Notes: generated by a model from the sequence alone, not told the origin. A DNA stretch of 64,000 nucleotides from JABJAG01 sp038137215 (GCA_038137215.1 JAYQBG010000015.1:1-64000), one strand, 5' to 3'; shown: positions 43,206-52,632, numbered from the stretch's first letter. Program-made: numbers and translations.

Positions 43206-43976
43206 ATGAAAAAGCTGACGAATTCAACACCAGATCGCGTGTCACCGCACAATCCCGTGGTCCTGATTCCGGCCCGTATGGCCTCAACCCGCCTGCCGGG
43301 CAAACCGCTGGCCGATATCGCCGGTCTGCCGATGATCGTGCAGTGCCTGCGGCGCGCCGAAGAGGCAGAGGTGGGACCGGTCGTGATCGCCTGTTCCGAA
43401 CGCGAGGTGGCGGAAGCGGTCGAGGCTGCGGGCGGGCGGGCTGTTTTGACCGATCCGGACCTGCCATCGGGTTCGGACCGTATTTTTGCCGCGCTCGAGA
43501 CCTTCGATCCGGACGGGACCCATGATGCGATCGTCAATCTGCAGGGGGACCTGCCGACCCTCGACCCGGCGGTGGTACGCGCCTGTGTGGCCGTGCTCGA
43601 TAATCCCGACGTGGATATCTCGACGGCCGTGTGCGCCATCTCTGAAGAGAGCGAACGGACCAATCCCAATGTGGTGAAAGCGGTGCTGGCGCTCGGGGAC
43701 GGTGCGCAAAGCGGGCGCGCCCTGTATTTCAGCCGGGCGACTGTTCCGACCGGGCCGGGGGATCACTTCCACCATATCGGGCTCTACGCCTATCGGCGCG
43801 ATGCGCTGGCCCGGTTCGTTGCGCTGCCGGCCAGTCCGCTTGAGACCCGTGAGAAGCTGGAGCAATTGCGCGCCCTTGAGGTGGGTATGCGCATCGATGC
43901 GGCCCTCGTTGACACCGTTCCGCTCGGTGTCGATACTCCCGCCGATCTTGAGCGCGCGCGTGCTTCGCTGGCTTAG
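43206..43976 (+). CDS. kdsB: 3-deoxy-manno-octulosonate cytidylyltransferase
   Basis: KdsB makes CMP-KDO, the activated sugar for the inner core of lipopolysaccharide, in the cytosol. The 256-residue protein has the nucleotide motif VLIPARMASTRLPGKPLADI and the later blocks DLPSGSDRIFAALE and IVNLQGDLPTLDPAVV. The C-terminal block is HHIGLYAYRRDALARF. The start is uncertain: ATG 43206 has its GAGGG directly against the codon, which is too close. GTG 43239 would give SPHNPVVLIPARM, closer to the family N-terminus. It shows that this organism makes LPS. Confidence 0.93.
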   Translation: MKKLTNSTPDRVSPHNPVVLIPARMASTRLPGKPLADIAGLPMIVQCLRRAEEAEVGPVVIACSEREVAEAVEAAGGRAVLTDPDLPSGSDRIFAALETFDPDGTHDAIVNLQGDLPTLDPAVVRACVAVLDNPDVDISTAVCAISEESERTNPNVVKAVLALGDGAQSGRALYFSRATVPTGPGDHFHHIGLYAYRRDALARFVALPASPLETREKLEQLRALEVGMRIDAALVDTVPLGVDTPADLERARASLA

Positions 43977-44014
43977 CAGGCTCGCGCGTTTTTGATGAAA
44001 GAACCATTCCAATC

Positions 44015-44884
44015 ATGAGCGACCAGACCGAGACGGCCGGCGACCCGGCGAAAACCATCGCGTATCAGGGAGTCCCTGGTGCCAATTCACACATCGCATC
44101 TCAGCAGGCCTTTCCGGACATGACCCCTCTGCCCTGCGCGACGTTTGAGGATGCGTTTGCTGCCGTCGAGACCGAGAACCGGGCGGCCCTGGCGATGATT
44201 CCGATCGAGAACACGCTGGGCGGACGGGTTGCGGACATTCATCACCTGTTGCCGGAATCCAAACTCTATATCGTGCGCGAGCACTATCTGGGTGTGCAGC
44301 ATCAGCTGCTGGGCACCCGGGATGCCACGCTCGAAGAACTGGTCGAGGTGCGCTCCCATCCCCAGGCATTGGCTCAGTGCCGCGAGCAGCTCGCCGAACT
44401 CGGCGTGCGGACCCTGGCCCGGGCGGATACGGCGGGCTCGGCGAAGGAAATCGCTGAAATCGGCGATCCGACCATCGGGGCGCTTGCCCCGGCCTTGGCG
44501 GCAGAGATCTATGACCTGCAGGTGCTGCGCTCGCGCTTCGAAGACCGGATCGGCAACACGACGCGCTTTGTGGTGCTGTCGCGCGCGCGCCGGGATCCGG
44601 ACCCCAATGACGGTCCGTCCATGACGTCGCTGATCTTCGAGGTGCGTTCCGTTCCCGCTGCGCTCTACAAGGCGCTGGGCGGGTTTGCGACCAATGGTGT
44701 GAATATCACCAAGCTGGAGAGCTATATCTCGGGCGAGAAATTCTCGGTCGCGCGTTTCTATGCGGAGATCGAGGGCCACCCGGCAGACCCCAGCGTGGCC
44801 CAGGCCTTCGAGGAACTGGACTATTTCTCGAAGAATGTCCGGGTGCTCGGCGTCTATCCGCGAAACGATTTCCGGAATCACTAG
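44015..44884 (+). CDS. pheA: Prephenate dehydratase
   Basis: This 289-residue enzyme converts prephenate to phenylpyruvate for phenylalanine synthesis. The catalytic domain opens with IAYQGVPGANSHIASQQAFP and contains NTTRFVVLSRARRDPDP. A C-terminal ACT domain (about residues 205-285, with FATNGVNITKLESYISGEKF) binds phenylalanine for feedback control. There is no chorismate mutase domain, as is usual in alphaproteobacteria. It lies 38 bases after kdsB on the same strand. Confidence 0.95.
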   Translation: MSDQTETAGDPAKTIAYQGVPGANSHIASQQAFPDMTPLPCATFEDAFAAVETENRAALAMIPIENTLGGRVADIHHLLPESKLYIVREHYLGVQHQLLGTRDATLEELVEVRSHPQALAQCREQLAELGVRTLARADTAGSAKEIAEIGDPTIGALAPALAAEIYDLQVLRSRFEDRIGNTTRFVVLSRARRDPDPNDGPSMTSLIFEVRSVPAALYKALGGFATNGVNITKLESYISGEKFSVARFYAEIEGHPADPSVAQAFEELDYFSKNVRVLGVYPRNDFRNH

Positions 44885-44893
44885 ATCGCCCGC

Positions 44894-44983
44894 GTCATTG
44901 CGAGGGGCAAAGGCCCGCGGCAATCCAGAGCGACCTCGTCACGCGCTACGGCGGCTGGATTGCTTCACTGCGTTCGCAATGAC
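44894..44983. repeat. Palindromic repeat, family B, copy 3
   Basis: The element runs from GTCATTGCGAGGGGCAAAGG to GTTCGCAATGAC between the converging pheA and nudC genes. Inner arms GGCAATCCAG and CTGGATTGC pair as in the other copies. It may act as a bidirectional transcription stop. Confidence 0.85.
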
Positions 44984-45012
44984 GGGCTCGTATGGACTGC
45001 GGCCACGGCTGC

Positions 45013-45927
45013 TCACCCCTCGGCAAGCCATTCCTCGATCAGGCGGCGGGCGATGGAGTCCGGGCGAGGCAGCTGGACCTCGGAGTCCGGCGTGATCGCC
45101 TTGAGTTCATCCCGGGACATCCAGTCGGCCGACAGCAACTCGACCGGATCGATGGTCAATTCGGTGGTCAGCGCGCGGGCGCGGAAGCCGACCATCAGTG
45201 AGGACGGGAAGGGCCAGGGCTGGGAGTGCTGATACTCCACATCGGTGATCTGCACGCCGACCTCCTCCATCACCTCGCGGGCGACGCAGTCTTCCAGCGT
45301 CTCACCGGGCTCCAGAAACCCGGCCAGGACGGACTGCATCTTGCCCTGAAAGCGTGGCGCCTTGCCCATGATGATCCGGTCCTCGTCGTAGATCAGCATG
45401 ATGCAGGCCACATCGGTACGCGGGAAATGTACTGCGTTGCAGGACTGATCCATGCAACGGCGCTGATGTCCGGCGGCCTCGCTGCGGGTCGGTGTTCCAC
45501 AGACCCCGCAGAAGCGATGACGCTGGTGCCAGTAATTGATGCCGCGGGCATAGGCCAGAAGATTGCCCTGCTCGTGCCCGATATAGGGGCCGACCTTGCG
45601 CAGGTCTTCGAAAACACCCGCAGCACCCAGAACTTCGTGCTCATGGGGGTCCTCGATATGGCTGACATCGAGGGTGAAATAGGCCGTTCCGTCGACCAGG
45701 CCGAGCAGAACGGGCTCGACCTCCTCGCTGCGCAGGGTTTCCACATGGCTGACTTCGAGGATCGCGGCTTCGACGGATTCGGTGCCGGTGACCAGATTGT
45801 TGTGCTGCCAAACGGGGAGAAGCCGTGTGGTGGTGCTGGTCAGCTGTTCGCGAAGCCAGGTTTCATCCTTGCGAAGGTGGGAAACCCGGTCGAGATACTC
45901 GCTCGAATAGAAATTTGTGCGCGCCAT
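45013..45927 (-). CDS. nudC: NAD+ diphosphatase NudC
   Basis: This 304-residue Nudix hydrolase of the NADH pyrophosphatase type also removes NAD caps from RNA. It has the zinc ribbon CGVCGTPTRSEAAGHQRRC with a later cysteine in MDQSC. The Nudix box is GFLEPGETLEDCVAREVMEE, then VGV. The SQPWPFPSSLM-type motif (here HSQPWPFPSSLMVGF) is the NudC signature. It converges on pheA across a family B repeat. Confidence 0.93.
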   Translation of the reverse strand: MARTNFYSSEYLDRVSHLRKDETWLREQLTSTTTRLLPVWQHNNLVTGTESVEAAILEVSHVETLRSEEVEPVLLGLVDGTAYFTLDVSHIEDPHEHEVLGAAGVFEDLRKVGPYIGHEQGNLLAYARGINYWHQRHRFCGVCGTPTRSEAAGHQRRCMDQSCNAVHFPRTDVACIMLIYDEDRIIMGKAPRFQGKMQSVLAGFLEPGETLEDCVAREVMEEVGVQITDVEYQHSQPWPFPSSLMVGFRARALTTELTIDPVELLSADWMSRDELKAITPDSEVQLPRPDSIARRLIEEWLAEG

Positions 45928-46070
45928 GGTGTTTCGGATTGTTTTTATGGATGACGGGCGAATGCCCCGGAACGAGCGCTTAGGGTGTCACAGCCACGTG
46001 GCTGTGGAAAGACGCAGGCAGAAACTATGTGTGGGAGTTTATCGCCGGCCCCGATCTGATATAGTCCGCG

Positions 46071-46167
46071 TGGGAGGCCGGGCGGACAGGCATCTCGCCA
46101 ACCCGGTCAGGTCCGGAAGGAAGCAGCCGTAACGAGTTTCGCCTGGGTCGTATCAACCGGTCTCCCA
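46071..46167 (+). ncRNA. ffs: Signal recognition particle RNA (4.5S type)
   Basis: This short SRP RNA of about 97 bases is visible from its conserved apical domain GGTCAGGTCCGGAAGGAAGC, then AGCC, at 46105-46128. Terminal arms TGGGAGGCCGG (46071-46081) and CCGGTCTCCCA (46157-46167) pair with a single mismatch. The RNA binds Ffh to target membrane proteins. It lies 62 bases upstream of dnaX, a gene order shared by many bacteria. The ends are set by the pairing and may be off by a few bases. Confidence 0.93.
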
Positions 46168-46229
46168 CTTCGAACACCGAATCGGATATTCGTGTTCCTG
46201 TCGCTATCTCGGGAAAGCATTCGCCGTTC

Positions 46230-48224
46230 ATGACTGTCGAAAACGAAGGCCCCACGGACGATCTGCTCAACGCAGATTCCGACGAGTCTGAGGACGGCAG
46301 CCCGACCATCGACGATCCCAATCAGGCGAGTTTTCTCGATGCACCGCCGGAATCGCCACCGGAAACGGCGGCGCCTGAATCGACCGCCGAGACTCCTGCG
46401 CCCGCGCCGGAACCTGAACCGGCCCCCGCTGCAAAGCCTGCGACCGCGGCTCCGCCGACAACCGATAACGCTCACGAGGTTGACGAGGTTGATGAGGCCT
46501 ATCAGGTCCTCGCGCGCAAATACCGGCCTCAGAATTTCAGCGAAGTCATCGGACAGGAAGCGCTGGTCCAGACCCTGACCAACGCGTTCGAACTCGACCG
46601 CGTGGCCCATGCCTTTATCCTGACCGGCGTGCGCGGTGTGGGGAAGACAACGACCGCGCGGATCATTGCCAAATGCCTCAACGCGGCCGGTGGACCGACC
46701 ATCGACCCGGCCCCGAATGACGAACAGAGCATCGCCATCACCGAGGACCGCCATCCCGATGTGATCGAGGTCGATGCGGCGAGCCGCACCGGCGTTGACG
46801 ATATTCGAGAAATCCTCGACGGCGTGCGCTATCGGCCGGTCTTCGGACGCTACAAGGTCTATATCATCGACGAAGTGCACATGCTTTCGCGCCATGCCTT
46901 CAACGCGTTGCTGAAGACGCTGGAAGAGCCGCCCGAACATGTGAAGTTCATTTTCGCGACCACGGAAATTCGCAAGGTTCCGGTGACCGTGCTGTCGCGC
47001 TGCCAGCGCTTTGATCTGCGCCGGATCAATGCCGATGACCTGATTGCCCATTTCAGCAGGATCGCGGACGCAGAAGGCGCGAAGCTGGAAGACGGCGCCA
47101 TGCGCCTGATCGCCCGGGCGGCCGACGGCTCGGTGCGGGACGGACTCTCACTGCTCGACCAGACGATCTCTGCTCATTGTTCGAACGGCGCGACCGCCAC
47201 GGAAGACGACGTTCGCAAGATGCTGGGCACGGCCGACAGCGCGGCGGTGTTCGACATCTTCGAAGCCCTGATGGCCGGACGTACGGCCGATGCGCTCAAT
47301 GGTCTTGGCGCGCTCTACGATTCCGGGGCCGATCCGCTGGCCGTGTTACAGGATCTGCTGGAACTCAGCCACTGGATCACCCGGGTGAAGCTGGTGCCGA
47401 AGGCCGTCGACGACTCCTCCGTGTCCGAGCTCGAACGTGTACGCGGTCGCGAGATGGCCGATAAGCTCGGTGTTGCGATCCTGTCGCGGGCCTGGCAGAT
47501 GCTGCTCAAGGGTGTGGGCGAAGTTCAGCGCGCGCCGTCGGTGATGCCCGCGGCCGAGATGGTGCTGATCCGCCTGGCCCATGCCGCGGATATGCCGCCG
47601 CCCGGCGATATCATCAAGAAACTCGAAGGCGAAACCGCGCCCGCCGGTTCTCCGGCCGCTCCCTCTTCGGAGGGTGCCGGCGCACCGCCGCCGAACGGCG
47701 GCAGCGCGCAGGCCGTTTCGGCCGGGACGACCGGCACGACACAGGCCGCCGCGGAGCCGCAACCCGAGATGCAGCCGGAGCAGGCAGCGGAACCGACCGC
47801 GCTGGCCGATCCCGAGAACTACCGCGCGCTGGTCGCCTTGTTCGCCACCAAGCGTGAAATGACCCTGCGCAATCACCTGTTTGCCAATGTGCGTCTGGTG
47901 TCCTACGAGCCCGGACGGCTGGAGTTTCAGCCCACCGAGCACGCGCCCTCGGACCTGCCGGGCCAGGTGCTCAACAAGCTGCGCGAATGGTGCGGCAACC
48001 ACTGGCAGGTCAGCGTCTCGCGCGATCAGGGCCAGGCGACCCTGGCCGAGCAGGATCAGGCCGCGGAAAGCGCGGCCCACGAACAGGCCGTAGAAAATCC
48101 CGTGGTGCGCGCTGCGCTCGAGGCATTCCCGGGCGCGCGGATCGAACGGGTCGTCAGCCGCGAGGCGATGACCGAAGAACCCGCGGCCGATGATGTGCCG
48201 ATTGAAATCGAGGATGACGAATGA
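46230..48224 (+). CDS. dnaX: DNA polymerase III subunits gamma and tau
   Basis: DnaX is the clamp-loader ATPase of the replicative polymerase. The 664-residue protein has Walker A GVRGVGKTTTARI, the SRC/DExx blocks VYIIDEVHMLS and TVLSRCQRFDLR, and a long C-terminal tau-like part. Two oddities are seen. First, about 88 residues rich in Asp, Glu, Pro and Ala precede the usual YQVLARKYRPQNF start, with no alternative start codon between. Second, the zinc cysteines found in most DnaX proteins are absent: KCLNAAGGPTIDPAPNDEQS replaces the usual segment with its CGxCxxC. No AAAAAAG slippery site was seen, so gamma may not be made by frameshift. Confidence 0.95.
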   Translation: MTVENEGPTDDLLNADSDESEDGSPTIDDPNQASFLDAPPESPPETAAPESTAETPAPAPEPEPAPAAKPATAAPPTTDNAHEVDEVDEAYQVLARKYRPQNFSEVIGQEALVQTLTNAFELDRVAHAFILTGVRGVGKTTTARIIAKCLNAAGGPTIDPAPNDEQSIAITEDRHPDVIEVDAASRTGVDDIREILDGVRYRPVFGRYKVYIIDEVHMLSRHAFNALLKTLEEPPEHVKFIFATTEIRKVPVTVLSRCQRFDLRRINADDLIAHFSRIADAEGAKLEDGAMRLIARAADGSVRDGLSLLDQTISAHCSNGATATEDDVRKMLGTADSAAVFDIFEALMAGRTADALNGLGALYDSGADPLAVLQDLLELSHWITRVKLVPKAVDDSSVSELERVRGREMADKLGVAILSRAWQMLLKGVGEVQRAPSVMPAAEMVLIRLAHAADMPPPGDIIKKLEGETAPAGSPAAPSSEGAGAPPPNGGSAQAVSAGTTGTTQAAAEPQPEMQPEQAAEPTALADPENYRALVALFATKREMTLRNHLFANVRLVSYEPGRLEFQPTEHAPSDLPGQVLNKLREWCGNHWQVSVSRDQGQATLAEQDQAAESAAHEQAVENPVVRAALEAFPGARIERVVSREAMTEEPAADDVPIEIEDDE

Positions 48225-48550
48225 AGAACCTTGGCAACCTGATGAAGCAGGCCCAGGAAATGCAGGCCAAGATGGCCGAGATGCAGGACCGCCTCGCCGA
48301 ACTCACCGTGGAAGGCTCGTCGGGTGGCGGCATGGTCGTTGTTACCCTGTCGGGCAAGAGCGAGATGAAGGGCGTGCGGATTGATCCGTCCCTGATGAAT
48401 GGCGACGAGGCCGAAATTCTCGAGGACCTGATCGTCGCCGCCCATGCCGATGCCAAGGCCAAGGCCGAAGCGCGTATGGCCGAAGAGATGAAGGAAGTCA
48501 CCGGGGGGCTTAACCTGCCGCCGGGCATGAACCTCCCCTTCGGCAACTGA
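48221..48550 (+). CDS. ybaB: YbaB/EbfC nucleoid-associated protein
   Basis: This 109-residue DNA-binding dimer of the YbaB/EbfC family has the sequence MKNLGNLMKQAQEMQAKMAE at the N-terminus and the VTLSGKSEMKGVRIDPSLMN core. It shares four bases (ATGA) with dnaX and is followed by recR after 19 bases, the standard dnaX-ybaB-recR operon. Confidence 0.95.
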   Translation: MKNLGNLMKQAQEMQAKMAEMQDRLAELTVEGSSGGGMVVVTLSGKSEMKGVRIDPSLMNGDEAEILEDLIVAAHADAKAKAEARMAEEMKEVTGGLNLPPGMNLPFGN

Positions 48551-48569
48551 GCGCGGCGCACGCGGCGGC

Positions 48570-49163
48570 ATGTCCACACCTGAAATCGAACGTCTCGTTG
48601 ACCTGCTGGCAAAGCTGCCGGGGCTGGGGCCGCGCTCGGCCCGGCGCGCGACGCTGCACCTGATCAAGCGTCCGGGCCAGCTCATGCAGCCCCTCGCCGA
48701 AGCGATTGCCAGCGCCGCCGGGGCGATTCGCACCTGCACCAATTGCGGCAATGTGGACACGGTCGATCCGTGCCGCATCTGCGCCGATTATGAACGCGAC
48801 CGGAGCGTCATTTGCGTGATCGAGGATGTGGCCGATCTCTGGGCGCTGGAGCGCACGGCGTCCTTCGGCGGCCAGTATCACGTACTCGGCGGCACGCTCT
48901 CAGCGCTCGACGGGGTCGGCCCGGAAGACCTGCATATTGGACGTCTGGTGGACCGGTCCAAATCGCCCGAGGTCACCGAAGTGATCCTCGCCACCAACGC
49001 CACGGTCGCGGGCCAGACCACGGCCCATTACATCACCGAGCGGCTGACCGATTGCGGCGTAACGATTTCGCGTCTGGCCCATGGTGTGCCGGTGGGCGGC
49101 GAACTCGACTATCTCGATGACGGCACTCTGACCGCTGCGCTGAAAAGCCGGCGCGAGGTCTGA
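48570..49163 (+). CDS. recR: Recombination protein RecR
   Basis: RecR is a 197-residue recombination mediator that, with RecFO, loads RecA on gapped DNA. It has the helix-hairpin-helix region LLAKLPGLGPRSARRATLHL, a four-cysteine zinc site (CTNCGNVDTVDPCRIC), and a Toprim domain with VIEDVADLWALERTASFGG. All expected elements are present. It converges on rmuC with only one base between the stop codons. Confidence 0.95.
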   Translation: MSTPEIERLVDLLAKLPGLGPRSARRATLHLIKRPGQLMQPLAEAIASAAGAIRTCTNCGNVDTVDPCRICADYERDRSVICVIEDVADLWALERTASFGGQYHVLGGTLSALDGVGPEDLHIGRLVDRSKSPEVTEVILATNATVAGQTTAHYITERLTDCGVTISRLAHGVPVGGELDYLDDGTLTAALKSRREV

Positions 49164-49164
49164 T

Positions 49165-50286
49165 CTACTCCACGCTCCGCAATAGCGGTGGTTCGTCGAG
49201 GGTGTCTTCGATCGAGGGTGAGTCGGTGCCGTCGTCGAGCTGGATGTCGTGAATTTTGTCGCCGCGGTTCTTCACCTTGTTCGCCGAGGTGCGGATATCC
49301 TTGATGTCCTTCTCGGCCAGCTGGAAATGCTTCTCCAGGTGATCGACCCGCTTGTCGAGCCGGTCCACATCCTCGAGCATTTTCAGCACCTCGGTCTGGA
49401 TGATCCCGGCGGCTTCCTTCATGCGCACGTCTTTCATGACCGCGCGCATGGTGTTGAGCAGCGCCCAGAGCGTCGTGGGTGAGACGATGAAGACCTTGGC
49501 CCGATGGGCGGCGTCGACCGTGTCGCCGAAATTGGCGTGCAGTTCGGCATAGACGGCTTCCGAGGGCAGGAACATCAGCGCCGCATCGGCGGTCTCGCCC
49601 GGCACGATGTACTTCTCGGCGATCGCCTTAACGTGCAGCGCCACGTCACGCCGGAAGGCGCGTTCGGCCTCTTTTTTGGCCGGGTCGGTCTCGGCGCTTT
49701 GCAGGGCGCGCCAGGCTTCCAGCGGGAATTTCGCATCGACCACGATGGGTCCGGGCGGGTTGGGCAGGTCGAGCAGGCAGTCGGCGCGCTTGCCGTCGCG
49801 CAACGTCGCCTGAAACGTGTAGCTGCCCGGCGGCATGGCGGATTCCACCAGATCCTGCAGCTGGACCTCGCCGAAAGCGCCGCGGGCCTGCTTGTTGGAG
49901 AGGATTTCCTGCAGCCCAACCACCTGCGAGGACAGGTCGGTCAGGTTCTTTTGGGCCGTGTCGATCCGGACCAGCCGTTCCTTCAGTTCGTCCAGCGTCG
50001 TCTTCTGGGTCTTGTTGGTCTTCTCCAACGTTGCGTCGATCTTGCCGGTGAGCTGCTGCAGGCGCTCATCGACGGATTTCGCCAGCGCGCGCTCCTGGGC
50101 CTGGAGTGTCTGGGCGAGCTGGGCCTGCTGTGCGGCCTGGGCCTCGGTCATCTGGGACAGGCGCACCGACAGTTCCGAGACTTCGGAGTTGGCGGCGCTA
50201 CGGCGGGTCTCGATGACCAGCGCAGCCACAAGCGCACCGGCCCCGAGCACGCCGATCAGAATGGCGATCAGAAGCGTTGTATCCAT
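49165..50286 (-). CDS. rmuC: DNA recombination protein RmuC
   Basis: This 373-residue RmuC-family protein has an N-terminal membrane helix (LLIAILIGVLGAGALVAALV), a long coiled coil (about residues 35-125), and the PD-(D/E)XK-like nuclease core with GAFGEVQLQDLVESAMPP and PIVVDAKFPLEAWRALQSAE. It is thought to limit DNA inversions. It is divergent from def. Confidence 0.93.
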   Translation of the reverse strand: MDTTLLIAILIGVLGAGALVAALVIETRRSAANSEVSELSVRLSQMTEAQAAQQAQLAQTLQAQERALAKSVDERLQQLTGKIDATLEKTNKTQKTTLDELKERLVRIDTAQKNLTDLSSQVVGLQEILSNKQARGAFGEVQLQDLVESAMPPGSYTFQATLRDGKRADCLLDLPNPPGPIVVDAKFPLEAWRALQSAETDPAKKEAERAFRRDVALHVKAIAEKYIVPGETADAALMFLPSEAVYAELHANFGDTVDAAHRAKVFIVSPTTLWALLNTMRAVMKDVRMKEAAGIIQTEVLKMLEDVDRLDKRVDHLEKHFQLAEKDIKDIRTSANKVKNRGDKIHDIQLDDGTDSPSIEDTLDEPPLLRSVE

Positions 50287-50414
50287 TAACCAATTCTAGC
50301 AGCCGTTGGGTGGATTCGGCTCCGGCTTGACGAAAACAGCGCAAGGCCATACCTATCGGCGCGAAAACGCGCCGAATTCCGCCGGAATTGGCTAAATCTG
50401 AAGGTATCCGAGAC

Positions 50415-50927
50415 ATGGCAAAGTTGCCCATCGTCATTGCACCGGACCCGGTGCTGAAACAGACCTGTGAGCCGGTGTCGGACATCACCGACGATATCCG
50501 CGCGCGTCTTGATGACATGCTGGAGACCATGTACGCCGCCCCGGGGATCGGCCTTTCGGCGCCCCAGGTGGCTGATGGGCGGCGTCTGATCGTCTGTGAT
50601 GTGGCCCGCGAGGGCGAGCCGGCCCGGCCCTTCAGAATGGTCAATCCGGAGATCGTCTGGCATTCGGACGAGAAGGTCGTCGCCGAGGAAGGCTGCCTGA
50701 GCATTCCCGATCAGTATGGCGAAGTGCCACGCTTCCGGGAGATCAAGGTGTCCTATCTGGACCCGGACGGAGAGGTGCAGGAGGTCGAGGCGGACGGGTT
50801 GTTCTCGGCCTGCATCCAGCACGAGATCGATCACCTGGACGGTGTCCTGTTCATCGACTACCTGACACCGCTGAAGCGGAATATGATCTTGCGGAAGATG
50901 AAAAAGCTGAAACGGCACCAGCAATAG
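50415..50927 (+). CDS. def: Peptide deformylase
   Basis: This 170-residue Fe/Zn enzyme removes the formyl group from nascent proteins. All three motifs are present: GIGLSAPQV, EEGCLSIPDQ and HEIDHLDGVLFID. The frame opens at 50388, but ATG 50415 matches the family N-terminus (AKLPIVIAPDPVLKQT). It begins the def-fmt-truA cluster. Confidence 0.95.
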   Translation: MAKLPIVIAPDPVLKQTCEPVSDITDDIRARLDDMLETMYAAPGIGLSAPQVADGRRLIVCDVAREGEPARPFRMVNPEIVWHSDEKVVAEEGCLSIPDQYGEVPRFREIKVSYLDPDGEVQEVEADGLFSACIQHEIDHLDGVLFIDYLTPLKRNMILRKMKKLKRHQQ

Positions 50928-50983
50928 TCCGCCATCATCGCGCCGCATGAGGCGTTTGCCCTTGAGAGGGCGGGATAAAGACC

Positions 50984-51898
50984 ATGCGTATCGCCTTTAT
51001 GGGAACACCGGATTTTTCTGTTCCGGCCTTTGACGCCCTGCGCGAAGCCGGGCACGAGATCGCCTGTGTCTATACCCAGCCGCCGCGTCCGGCCGGGCGG
51101 GGCCAGAAGGAACGCACCTCGCCGGTGCAACTGGCGGCGGAAGCTGCCGGGATCGAGGTGCGCACGCCGGTCAGTCTGAAGGACGCGGATGCCCAGGCAG
51201 ACTTTGCGGCGCTCGATCTGGACGCCGCGGTGGTCGTGGCCTATGGCCTGATTTTGCCGGCGCCCATTCTGGAGGCGCCGCGCCGGGGCTGCATCAACAT
51301 TCATGCTTCGCTGCTGCCGCGCTGGCGGGGTGCGGCGCCGATCCAGCGGGCGCTGCTGGCGGGCGATACGGAAACCGGCGTGACGATCATGCAGATGGAT
51401 GAAGGTCTGGACACCGGCCCGGAACTTTTGCGGGAGCCGGTTGAAATTACCAAGGACATGAATGCCGGTGATCTGCACGACGCCCTGTCAGAGCTCGGAG
51501 GGCGTCTGATCGTGGATGCGCTTGCGGGTCTGGAAGACGGTTCTGTGAAACCGACTCCCCAGATCGAGGATGGCGTGACCTATGCCCACAAGCTCGATCG
51601 GGGTGAGGAGCGGATCGACTGGTCCCGAAGTGCTGCGGAGGTGGCCCGCCATGTGCGCGGTTTCGCGCCGTGGCCCGGGGCCTGGTTCGAATATGACGGC
51701 GACCGCATCAAAGTCCTGGCCACTGAGGTGACCGCCGGGTCGGGTAAACCCGGCGCGGTGCTCGACGATGCCCTGACCGTGGCCTGCGGAACCGGTGCCA
51801 TACGGTTGCTGCGGGTGCAGCGCGCCGGGCGTGCAGCCATGGAGGCGGAAGCCTATCTGCGCGGCCAGGCGGTGCCGAAGGGCGCACACTTCGCATGA
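50984..51898 (+). CDS. fmt: Methionyl-tRNA formyltransferase
   Basis: This 304-residue enzyme formylates initiator Met-tRNA with 10-formyl-tetrahydrofolate. The folate site is around GCINIHASLLPRWRGAAPIQ, with the catalytic Asn-His-Asp set in NIHAS and QMDEGLDTGPELL. The C-terminal tRNA-binding domain is present. It overlaps truA by four bases (ATGA). Confidence 0.95.
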   Translation: MRIAFMGTPDFSVPAFDALREAGHEIACVYTQPPRPAGRGQKERTSPVQLAAEAAGIEVRTPVSLKDADAQADFAALDLDAAVVVAYGLILPAPILEAPRRGCINIHASLLPRWRGAAPIQRALLAGDTETGVTIMQMDEGLDTGPELLREPVEITKDMNAGDLHDALSELGGRLIVDALAGLEDGSVKPTPQIEDGVTYAHKLDRGEERIDWSRSAAEVARHVRGFAPWPGAWFEYDGDRIKVLATEVTAGSGKPGAVLDDALTVACGTGAIRLLRVQRAGRAAMEAEAYLRGQAVPKGAHFA

Positions 51899-52632
51899 AG
51901 CGCTACAAACTGACCCTCGAATACGATGGCAGCGACTATGTCGGCTGGCAGCGGCAGGACAACGGTCTTTCGATCCAGTCAGTGCTGGAAGATGCTGCGC
52001 GTTGCTTCACCGGCGAAGACATTGTTGTCCATGGCGCTGGGCGGACTGATGCAGGCGTGCACGCGCTCGGCCAGGTGGCCCATATCGATATTCGCCAAGA
52101 TCGTCGGCCGGATACGGTGCTCGATGCGTTGAATCATTTCCTGCGCGAGGTGCCGGTTGTCGTGCTGGATGTCGAGCTGGTGGACGACGACTTCCATGCA
52201 CGGTTTTCGGCCACAGGGCGCCACTATCGCTATCGCATTCTCAACCGGCGTCCGCGTCCCGCGACAACCCGGGGCTATGTCTGGTGGGTGCCGGTGCTGC
52301 TCGATGTGGAGGCCATGCAAGACGCCACGCGCGAGCTGGTCGGCGAGCATGATTTCACCTCCTTCCGCGCAACGCTTTGTCAGGCGAAGTCGCCGGTAAA
52401 GACGCTCGATCGTCTGGACGTCTTTCGCGACGGCGAGGAGATCGTGGTCGAGGCATCCGCCCGGTCATTCCTGCATCATCAGGTGCGCAATTTGGTGGGT
52501 ACGCTGGAACTGGTGGGCAAGGGCCGCTGGACGCGGCAGGACGTCGCCGATGCTCGCGATGCACGCCAACGTGCGGCCGGCGGCCCGACCGCGCCGGCGC
52601 ATGGCCTCTATCTCGTGCGTGTGGACTATTGA
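51895..52632 (+). CDS. truA: tRNA pseudouridine(38-40) synthase TruA
   Basis: This 245-residue enzyme isomerises uridines 38-40 in tRNA anticodon stems. The catalytic Asp is in GAGRTDAGVHALGQVAH, near residue 50. The other conserved blocks include FHARFSATGRHYRYRILNR and FLHHQVRNLVGTLELVGKG. It is translationally coupled to fmt and followed at once by an MFS gene. Confidence 0.95.
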   Translation: MKRYKLTLEYDGSDYVGWQRQDNGLSIQSVLEDAARCFTGEDIVVHGAGRTDAGVHALGQVAHIDIRQDRRPDTVLDALNHFLREVPVVVLDVELVDDDFHARFSATGRHYRYRILNRRPRPATTRGYVWWVPVLLDVEAMQDATRELVGEHDFTSFRATLCQAKSPVKTLDRLDVFRDGEEIVVEASARSFLHHQVRNLVGTLELVGKGRWTRQDVADARDARQRAAGGPTAPAHGLYLVRVDY

